NCBI GenBank assembly: GCA_015232485.1
Contig: JADFZP010000235.1
Span: 1-5,722, forward strand
Direction of reading: 5' to 3'
From: Alphaproteobacteria bacterium
GTDB lineage: Bacteria > Pseudomonadota > Alphaproteobacteria > Rhodospirillales > Magnetospirillaceae
DNA length: 5,722 nucleotides
Shown here: in pieces, positions 1 to 5,722 of the stretch
How positions within the stretch are numbered: the first letter of the stretch is position 1
How the letters are laid out: every line of letters starts with the position of its first letter
Notes under the pieces: generated by a model
Seen by the model: the letters and a program-made list of their open reading frames with translations, nothing else
Databases searched by the model: none
What the model was told of the DNA's origin: nothing
Program-made: the position numbers and the translations under genes

Positions 1-570
<570 letters not shown>

Positions 571-572
571 AT

Positions 573-580
573 CCACCCTC
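573..580 (-). promoter_or_regulatory. Ribosome binding site of the tlpA-type gene
   Basis: On the minus strand this reads GAGGGTGG. The GAGG core (577-580) ends six nt before the ATG at 568-570. It supports that start and sits in the 21-bp gap shared with argH. Confidence 0.7.
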
Positions 581-581
581 G

Positions 582-587
582 AAAGGA
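582..587 (+). promoter_or_regulatory. Ribosome binding site of argH
   Basis: AAAGGA ends four nt before the ATG at 592-594 and supports that start over the internal ATG at codon 9. It lies directly beside the opposing ribosome binding site of the minus-strand gene, leaving no room for a promoter between the two starts. Confidence 0.65.
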
Positions 588-591
588 CCCG

Positions 592-1983
592 ATGACCGAC
601 TCCAAAGCCAGCGCCATGTGGGGTGGCCGCTTCGAAGCCGGCCCCGCGGCGGTGATGAGCCGCATCAACGCCTCGATCGATTTCGACAAGCGGCTCTACG
701 CCCAGGACATCCGGGGCTCGAAGGCGCATTGCGCCATGCTGGTCGAAACCGGGGTCGTGTCGCGCGACGACGGCCAGGCCATATTGGCCGGCCTCGACCG
801 CGTGCTGCAAGAGATCGAGCGCGGCGAGTTCGTTTTTCGTGCCGATCTCGAAGACATCCACATGAATGTCGAGGCGCGTCTGGCCGAGTTGATCGGCGAC
901 GCCGCCGGCCGGCTGCACACCGCGCGCTCGCGCAACGATCAGGTGGCGACCGATTTCCGCCTGTGGGTGCGCGACGCCATCGACGGCCTGGACGGCATGT
1001 TGCAGGCGCTGCAAGCCGCGCTGCTCGACAAGGCCCAGGCGCACGCCGGCACCGTGATGCCCGGCTTCACCCATCTCCAGGCGGCGCAGCCGGTGACCTT
1101 CGGCCATCACATGATGGCCTATGTCGAGATGTTCGGCCGCGACCGGGGCCGCCTCGCCGACGGCCGGGCGCGGCTCAACGAATCGCCGCTGGGCGCCGCC
1201 GCCTTGGCCGGCACGTCGTTTCCGATCGACCGCTTCATGACCGCCAAGGCGCTGGGCTTCGACCGGCCCTGCGCCAATTCGCTCGACGCGGTGTCGGATC
1301 GCGATTTCGCGCTGGAGTTCCTGGCGGCGGCGGCGATCTGCGCCGTGCATCTGTCGCGTCTGGCCGAGGAACTGGTGATCTGGACCAGCGCCCAGTTCCG
1401 CTTCGTGCGGCTGTCGGATTCCTACACCACCGGCAGTTCGATCATGCCGCAGAAGCGCAACCCCGACGCCGCCGAGCTGACCCGCGCCAAGGCCGGCCGG
1501 GTGATCGGGGACTTGAACGCGCTGCTGATCGTCATGAAGGGCCTGCCGCTGACCTACAGCAAGGACATGCAAGACGACAAGGAGCCGGTGTTCGAGGCGG
1601 CCGAGACGCTGGAATTGTGCCTCGCCGCGATGGCCGGCATGATCCGCGACATGACCGTCGAGGAGGCGACCTTGCGCGCCGCCGCAGGCGCCGGCTTCAC
1701 CACGGCCACCGATCTGGCCGACTGGCTGGTGCGCGTCCTGGGGATGCCGTTCCGCCAAGCCCACCACGTCACCGGCCGCATCGTCAAGCTGGCCGAGGCC
1801 GAAGGGGTGGGCATCGAGGACTTGGCCCTCGACGCCATGCGCGCGATCGAGCCGGGCATCGACGCCCGAATCTTCGAGGTGCTGGGCGTCGACGCCTCGG
1901 CCGCCAGCCGCACCAGCTTTGGCGGCACGGCGCCCGACAATGTCCGCGCGGCCGTCGAAGCCGCCCGCCAACGCCATCTCTAA
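592..1983 (+). CDS. argH: Argininosuccinate lyase
   Basis: Cytoplasmic enzyme that splits argininosuccinate into arginine and fumarate, the last step of arginine synthesis; members of the fumarase/aspartase superfamily act as homotetramers. The 463-aa length is normal for ArgH and the protein appears intact. The N-terminus MWGGRF (residues 9-14) is typical. The three superfamily conserved regions are visible: TARSRNDQ at 110-117, GFTHLQAAQP at 158-167 with the catalytic-region histidine H161, and the signature GSSIMPQKRNPD at 281-292 with the mobile-loop serine pair S282/S283 and K288. The C-terminal part contains the expected ATDLADWLV (372-380) and SFGGTAP (442-448). The stop TAA runs straight into the ribosome binding site of the following lipoprotein gene, which suggests co-transcription and coupling. 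No attenuator or ARG-box-like site could be recognised upstream. Confidence 0.98.
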   Translation: MTDSKASAMWGGRFEAGPAAVMSRINASIDFDKRLYAQDIRGSKAHCAMLVETGVVSRDDGQAILAGLDRVLQEIERGEFVFRADLEDIHMNVEARLAELIGDAAGRLHTARSRNDQVATDFRLWVRDAIDGLDGMLQALQAALLDKAQAHAGTVMPGFTHLQAAQPVTFGHHMMAYVEMFGRDRGRLADGRARLNESPLGAAALAGTSFPIDRFMTAKALGFDRPCANSLDAVSDRDFALEFLAAAAICAVHLSRLAEELVIWTSAQFRFVRLSDSYTTGSSIMPQKRNPDAAELTRAKAGRVIGDLNALLIVMKGLPLTYSKDMQDDKEPVFEAAETLELCLAAMAGMIRDMTVEEATLRAAAGAGFTTATDLADWLVRVLGMPFRQAHHVTGRIVKLAEAEGVGIEDLALDAMRAIEPGIDARIFEVLGVDASAASRTSFGGTAPDNVRAAVEAARQRHL

Positions 1984-1989
1984 GGGGAG
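1984..1989 (+). promoter_or_regulatory. Ribosome binding site of the small lipoprotein gene
   Basis: GGGGAG directly follows the argH stop TAA (1981-1983) and ends nine nt before the ATG at 1999. It is the main non-homology evidence that the 41-codon frame is translated. Confidence 0.65.
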
Positions 1990-1998
1990 CCCACGCGC

Positions 1999-2124
1999 AT
2001 GCGCCGCCTGATCGTTTTGCTGACCATCCTGGCGCTCGCCGCTCCGCTGGCCGCTTGCGGCAAGCGCGGCGACCTCGAGGCGCCCGAGGGAAGCACCTAT
2101 CCCCGCCAATATCCGTCGCGGTGA
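1999..2124 (+). CDS. lptM: LptM (YifL)-type small outer-membrane lipoprotein, 41 aa
   Basis: Very short gene between argH and lysA. The product starts MRRLIVLLTILALA, a positively charged then hydrophobic signal peptide. It has a lipobox LAAC at residues 17-20, so C20 is the predicted lipidated first residue of a 22-residue mature peptide. Gly at position +2 does not match an inner-membrane retention signal, so Lol-dependent delivery to the outer membrane is expected. The mature start CGKRGDLEAP fits the family pattern CGxKGxLxxP, and the tail STYPRQYP is typical of alphaproteobacterial members. In E. coli, LptM binds the LPS translocon LptDE and promotes correct disulfide formation in LptD; a role here is by homology. 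E. coli yifL lies next to dapF, so an association with lysine/DAP genes recurs. It is translated from its own ribosome binding site and ends four nt before lysA. The call rests on signal peptide, lipobox, motif and position. Confidence 0.9.
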   Translation: MRRLIVLLTILALAAPLAACGKRGDLEAPEGSTYPRQYPSR

Positions 2125-2128
2125 CATC

Positions 2129-3397
2129 ATGGATCATTTTCAATACCAGCGCGGCCACCTCCATGCCGAGGACGTGCCGATCGCCCACATCGCCACAGCG
2201 GTGGGCACGCCGTTCTATTGCTACTCGACCGCCACGCTGACGCGGCACTACACGGTGTTCCGCGACGCCCTGGCCGGGCTGGACGCCACCATCTGCTACG
2301 CCATGAAGGCCAATCCCAATCTGGCGGTGGTCGCCACCCTGGCCGGCTTAGGGGCGGGCGCCGACGTGGTGTCCGAGGGCGAGTTGCGGCGCGCCCTGGC
2401 GGCGGGCGTGCCGGCCGACCGCATCGTGTTCTCGGGGGTCGGCAAGACCGAGGAGGAACTGACCTTCGCGTTGACCCGCGGCATCATGCAGATCAACGTC
2501 GAAAGCGAGCCCGAGCTGCATATGCTCAACCGGCTGGCGGTCGATCTGGGAGTCAAGGCGTCGATCGCCCTGCGCGTCAATCCCGACGTCGACGCCGGCA
2601 CCCACGCCAAGATCACCACCGGCCGCAAGGAGAACAAGTTCGGCATCGAATGGATTCGCGCCCATCGGGTGATGCGCGAGGCCGCCCTACTGCCGGGCAT
2701 CGAATTGCGCGGCGTGGCGGTCCATATCGGCTCGCAACTGACCGAGTTGGAGCCGTTCCGCGACGCCTTCCTGCGCTTGCGCGATCTGGTCGCCATGCTG
2801 CGCGCCGACGGCATTCCGATCACCCGGCTCGATCTGGGCGGCGGGCTGGGCGTCCCCTACGAGGACGAGATCCCGCCCAGCCCCGAGGCTTATGCCGCCG
2901 TGGTGCGCGAGGTGCTGGGCGATCTCGACTGCAAGCTGCTCTTCGAGCCCGGCCGCGTGCTGGTCGGCAATGCCGGGCTGCTGGTCAGCCGCGTCATCCA
3001 CGTGAAAGAGGGGGCGACGCGCACTTTCGCGGTACTCGATGCCGGAATGAATGATTTGATGCGCCCGGCCCTGTATGACTCGCACCACGCCATCGTTCCG
3101 GTGAACGAACCCCCGCCGGGCGCCGAACGGGTGCCGGTCGACGTGGTGGGGCCGATCTGCGAGACCACCGACACCTTCGCCCGGCAGCGCATGCTGCCGG
3201 CCTTGCGGGCGGGCAGTCTGGTGGCGTTTCGCACCGCCGGGGCGTATGGCGCGGCGATGTCCTCGACCTATAATTCGCGCCCGCTGATTCCCGAGGTGCT
3301 GGTCAAGGGTGACGCCTTTGCATTGATCCGGGGGCGGCCCACATACGATGAGATGCTGGCCCAGGAAGCCCTGCCCGACTGGTTGGGAGGGAAGTGA
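2129..3397 (+). CDS. lysA: Diaminopimelate decarboxylase
   Basis: PLP enzyme (fold type III, alanine-racemase-like barrel plus C-terminal beta domain) that decarboxylates meso-diaminopimelate to L-lysine and CO2 in the cytoplasm. The 422-aa length is normal. Visible landmarks in order: YAMKAN at 57-62 with the PLP-binding lysine K60; VHIGSQ at 198-203 with H199; the phosphate-binding glycine run LGGGLG at 236-241; EPGR at 273-276; DAGMNDLMRP at 304-313; CETTDTF at 344-350 with the dimer-contributed active-site cysteine C344; and GAYGAAMSSTYNSRP at 371-385 with active-site Y373. The CETTDTF box differs slightly from the common CESGD form but keeps Cys, Glu and Asp. The ATG has no clear Shine-Dalgarno sequence and follows the lipoprotein stop by four nt, so translation is probably coupled. 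One TTA leucine codon (L74, 2348-2350) stands out in otherwise GC-rich codon use. Confidence 0.98.
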   Translation: MDHFQYQRGHLHAEDVPIAHIATAVGTPFYCYSTATLTRHYTVFRDALAGLDATICYAMKANPNLAVVATLAGLGAGADVVSEGELRRALAAGVPADRIVFSGVGKTEEELTFALTRGIMQINVESEPELHMLNRLAVDLGVKASIALRVNPDVDAGTHAKITTGRKENKFGIEWIRAHRVMREAALLPGIELRGVAVHIGSQLTELEPFRDAFLRLRDLVAMLRADGIPITRLDLGGGLGVPYEDEIPPSPEAYAAVVREVLGDLDCKLLFEPGRVLVGNAGLLVSRVIHVKEGATRTFAVLDAGMNDLMRPALYDSHHAIVPVNEPPPGAERVPVDVVGPICETTDTFARQRMLPALRAGSLVAFRTAGAYGAAMSSTYNSRPLIPEVLVKGDAFALIRGRPTYDEMLAQEALPDWLGGK

Positions 3398-3403
3398 GGA
3401 GGT
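3398..3403 (+). promoter_or_regulatory. Strong Shine-Dalgarno sequence after lysA
   Basis: GGAGGT begins directly after the lysA stop TGA (3395-3397). It is a near-perfect anti-16S match, presumably serving the following membrane protein gene. No ATG, GTG or TTG lies at normal spacing; the first usual start in the coding frame is TTG 3417, 13 nt away. This makes the start of the next gene uncertain. Confidence 0.55.
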
Positions 3404-3416
3404 CGAGACGGAACGG

Positions 3417-5722
3417 TTGAGGCTCGAGATCGCGCTGGCCCGGCTGGCGCTCGGCTGGGAATCGTTCTGGCGCGCCGCTTGGCCGCTGGCCTGCGTGGCC
3501 GGGCTGTTCGGCACCTTGGCGGTGCTCGACGCGCTGCCGCTGCTGCCGCCCCGCCTGCACGCCCTGGTGCTGGTGGCGTTCTTCGTCGCCTTCGCGGTGC
3601 TCGGCTGGCGTGGTTTGCGGCGTTTCCAATGGCCGGGTGTTTCCGAGGCGCTGCGTCGGCTCGAACGCGACAGCGGGCTCGATCATCGGCCGCTGGCCAC
3701 CCTCGACGACCGGCCGGCCTCGACCGACGAGGACGGGCTCGCCCTGTGGACCGAGCATCGCCGCCGCGCCGCCGCCCGCATCGCCTCGCTGAAGGTCGCC
3801 ATTCCGTCGCCCGGCGTTCCCGCCGAGGACCCTTACGCGCTCCGCGCCGCCGTGCTGCTGCTGATGGTGGTGGTCGCGGTCGGCGAATGGCGCGATCCGT
3901 GGGCGATTCGCTTCGCCCGCGCGATGACTCCGCCGCTGCCCGGCGTCGCCGCCGCCGAATCCAGCCTGCAAGTGTGGATCACTCCTCCCGGCCATACGGG
4001 GCTGGCGCCGATCCTGCTGCGCGCCCCCGGCGAGCCCTTGGCCAACCCGCTGACCGTGCCGGCCGGCAGCGCCCTGCTGGCGGTGCTGGAAGGCTCGGCG
4101 ACGCCCGCCCAACTGGTGGTGGGCGATCAACGGCAACCCTTCGCCCGCCTGGCCGAGGGCACCCAGCGCCTGGAATCGTCGATCGACGGCGGCACCAGCC
4201 TGACGGTGCGCCAGGGGATGCGCAACGTGGGCGAGTGGCCGATCCGGGTGGTCAAGGACGCGCTGCCCTCGGTGGCGTTCACCGACCCGCCCGAGACCGA
4301 CGAGCGCGGACGGCTGCGGCTGCGCTTGCAGGCCTCGGATGATTGGGGCGTCGCCAAGGTGTGGGTCGAGCTGCGCCGCGCCGACCGCCCCGACGAACCC
4401 GGCCCGCAGGCGGAGATGCCGCTGCCCGGCGGCCGCAACACCGAGACCAAGCTGGCCGGCTGGCACGATCTCACCGGCCATGTGTGGGCCGGGCTGCCGG
4501 TGACCTTGCAGCCGATGGCCTCGGATGGCGCCGGCCAGACCGGGGCGGGCGAGCCGCTCGACATGGTGCTGCCCGAACGCCGCTTCGAGCATCCGGTGGC
4601 GCGCGCCCTGGTCGCCCTGCGCCGCGCCCTGGCCGAGGACCCGGTGGCTTCGCGCGAAACGGTGATGGCCGGGCTGGATCAACTCTCGATGGCGCCCGAC
4701 GCCTTCGCGGGCGATTTCGTGGTGTTCCTGGCGATGCGCGCCTCGCGCGCCCGCCTGAACTACGGCGGCGCCGACGAACAGGCGGTCGCCTCGGTGCAGG
4801 ACATTCTGTGGAAAACCGCGCTGCGGGTCGAGGAGGGCCTGCTGCCCGAGACCCAGCGCCGCGTCGCCGAATTGGCTCGGGAATTGGAAAAGGCGCTGGC
4901 CGAAAACGCCGACCCGGCCCAGATCGAGCACCTGATGAACCAGTTGCAAGAGGCCATGCGCCAGATGATGCAGGCGATGGCCGAGCAGGCCCAGCGCATG
5001 GGCGCCGATCAGATGCCGATGGCCTCGCCCGACATGGAGACGGTGACCCAGCAAGAACTCGAAGAGATGCTGGAACAGATGCGCGAGATGGCCCGCACCG
5101 GCTCGACCGAGGCGGCGCGCGAACTGCTGTCGCAGCTTCAGAAGATGCTCGAAGGCATGCAGCCGATGACGGCCGGCGGCGAAGGCGCGCAGGAGATGAA
5201 GAAGGCGATGGACGCCCTCGACGGCCTGACCCGCCAACAGCGCGAGTTGATGGACCAAACCTTCCAGCAGTCGCAACAGGGCGGGGGCGAGCCCCAGGAC
5301 AGCACCGCCAAGGCCGACCGCCAAGAGGAGCTGCGCCGCGGCCTGGGCGAGGCGATGCGTCAAATGGGCGAGGCGATGGGCGACATCCCCGGCCCGCTCG
5401 GCGAGGCCGAACAGGAGATGCGCGGCGCCACCCAAGGCTTGATGGCGCACGATCCGGCGGCGGCCGCCCAGGCCCAGGGCCAAGCGCTGCAAAAGCTCAA
5501 GGACGGCATGCAACAGGCGATGGAGCAGGCCCAGCGACAGATGGGCCCCGGAATGGCGCGCGGGGGGATGCCCGGCGGACAGGGCCGCGACCCCCTCGGC
5601 CGCCGCACCGGGCCGGGCCATATCGACGACCAGACCGTCGAAGTCCCCACCGAGGCCGAACTCCACCGCGCGCGGCGCATCCTCGACGAACTGCGCCGCC
5701 GCTCCGGCGAATACGGCCGGCC
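3417..5722 (+). CDS. TIGR02302/DUF4175 family membrane protein of unknown function (3' end cut by window)
   Basis: An uninterrupted frame of 768 codons runs off the window; alphaproteobacterial members are about 850 aa with N-terminal membrane helices and a Gln-rich tail, so some tens of residues are probably missing. Numbering is from TTG 3417. Predicted membrane helices lie at about 20-37, 47-64 and 141-157. Arg clusters before the first and after the second suggest an N-in topology with the long C-terminal part in the periplasm. The loop between helices 2 and 3 holds LERDSGLDHRPLATLDDRPA (82-101). Residues about 165-385 look beta-rich and include ASDDWGVAKVWVEL (306-319). A helical section follows from HPVARALVALRRAL (392-405), then a Met/Gln-rich probable coiled coil (about 478-721). 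The conserved-looking end includes DPLGR (725-729) and VEVPTEAEL (741-749). The only cysteine seen is C26. No catalytic motif is recognised. An alternative start is ATG 3348, overlapping lysA by 50 nt. Function is unknown; context suggests an envelope role. Confidence 0.88.
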   Translation, partial: MRLEIALARLALGWESFWRAAWPLACVAGLFGTLAVLDALPLLPPRLHALVLVAFFVAFAVLGWRGLRRFQWPGVSEALRRLERDSGLDHRPLATLDDRPASTDEDGLALWTEHRRRAAARIASLKVAIPSPGVPAEDPYALRAAVLLLMVVVAVGEWRDPWAIRFARAMTPPLPGVAAAESSLQVWITPPGHTGLAPILLRAPGEPLANPLTVPAGSALLAVLEGSATPAQLVVGDQRQPFARLAEGTQRLESSIDGGTSLTVRQGMRNVGEWPIRVVKDALPSVAFTDPPETDERGRLRLRLQASDDWGVAKVWVELRRADRPDEPGPQAEMPLPGGRNTETKLAGWHDLTGHVWAGLPVTLQPMASDGAGQTGAGEPLDMVLPERRFEHPVARALVALRRALAEDPVASRETVMAGLDQLSMAPDAFAGDFVVFLAMRASRARLNYGGADEQAVASVQDILWKTALRVEEGLLPETQRRVAELARELEKALAENADPAQIEHLMNQLQEAMRQMMQAMAEQAQRMGADQMPMASPDMETVTQQELEEMLEQMREMARTGSTEAARELLSQLQKMLEGMQPMTAGGEGAQEMKKAMDALDGLTRQQRELMDQTFQQSQQGGGEPQDSTAKADRQEELRRGLGEAMRQMGEAMGDIPGPLGEAEQEMRGATQGLMAHDPAAAAQAQGQALQKLKDGMQQAMEQAQRQMGPGMARGGMPGGQGRDPLGRRTGPGHIDDQTVEVPTEAELHRARRILDELRRRSGEYGR
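5344..5378 (+). repeat. Short in-frame direct repeat with 21-nt period in the Met/Gln-rich tail
   Basis: The 14-mer TGGGCGAGGCGATG occurs at 5344-5357 and again at 5365-5378, exactly 21 nt apart. It encodes two GEAM units (residues 644-647 and 651-654) seven residues apart, the period of a coiled-coil heptad. It looks like a protein-level repeat rather than a DNA element. Confidence 0.6.

Noticed and set aside
618..2240. 540-codon plus-strand open frame overlapping argH, lptM and the start of lysA
   Set aside because: It is out of frame with three recognisable genes, is dominated by Arg, Gly and Pro, and matches no family. It is a GC-driven shadow.
3480..3510. Possible lipobox around C26 of the DUF4175 protein
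   Set aside because: The sequence is PLAC with Pro at position -3 and Leu at -2, not the usual Leu-x-Ala/Gly-Cys. The segment reads better as a membrane helix.
2687..3514. Minus-strand 275-codon open frame opposite lysA
   Set aside because: It is codon-aligned antisense to a fully conserved lysA and crosses into the next gene, with no recognisable domain or ribosome binding site.
3479..4342. Plus-strand 287-codon open frame inside the DUF4175 gene
   Set aside because: It is out of frame with the 768-codon gene and has an Arg/Ala/Gly-rich translation typical of GC-rich off-frame reading.
3303..5666. Very long minus-strand open frame (787 codons) opposite the DUF4175 gene
   Set aside because: Its codons are exact reverse complements of the sense codons, so a stop needs a sense TTA, CTA or TCA codon, which GC-rich genes rarely use. 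The translation is low-complexity (His/Leu/Gly/Arg-rich) with no recognisable family, whereas the plus strand encodes a known family.

Overview
This is a GC-rich stretch of bacterial chromosome with strong G/C bias at third codon positions. Protein content and gene order point to an alphaproteobacterium, probably near Rhodospirillales/Magnetospirillum. The order is a tlpA-type thioredoxin gene divergent from argH, then a tiny LptM-type lipoprotein, lysA and a TIGR02302/DUF4175 protein. The taxonomic placement is inference from family knowledge, not from a database search.

Layout. Positions 1-570 (minus strand) hold a membrane-anchored periplasmic thioredoxin-fold protein of the TlpA type; its 3' end is cut by the window. 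A 21-bp gap (571-591) separates its start from the argH start on the plus strand and holds a ribosome binding site for each gene. The plus strand then carries argH (592-1983), a 41-codon lipoprotein gene of the LptM/YifL type (1999-2124), lysA (2129-3397), and a large membrane protein with a Met/Gln-rich helical tail (3417 to the window end, about 768 codons seen, C-terminus missing). Intergenic gaps on the plus strand are 15, 4 and 19 nt, so these four genes are very likely one transcription unit. No stretch over 300 bases lacks a gene. I see no RNA gene, mobile element, CRISPR array or convincing terminator.

How the genes fit together. argH and lysA encode the last steps of arginine and lysine synthesis. 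LysA consumes meso-diaminopimelate, which is also a peptidoglycan precursor. The others are envelope proteins: a periplasmic thiol-disulfide protein, an outer-membrane lipoprotein whose E. coli relative helps LptD mature oxidatively, and an uncharacterised inner-membrane protein with a large, probably periplasmic, part. The window looks like a conserved housekeeping neighbourhood rather than an accessory island. The real unknown is the TIGR02302/DUF4175 protein, and the most suggestive context is LptM lying close to a periplasmic thioredoxin-like gene.
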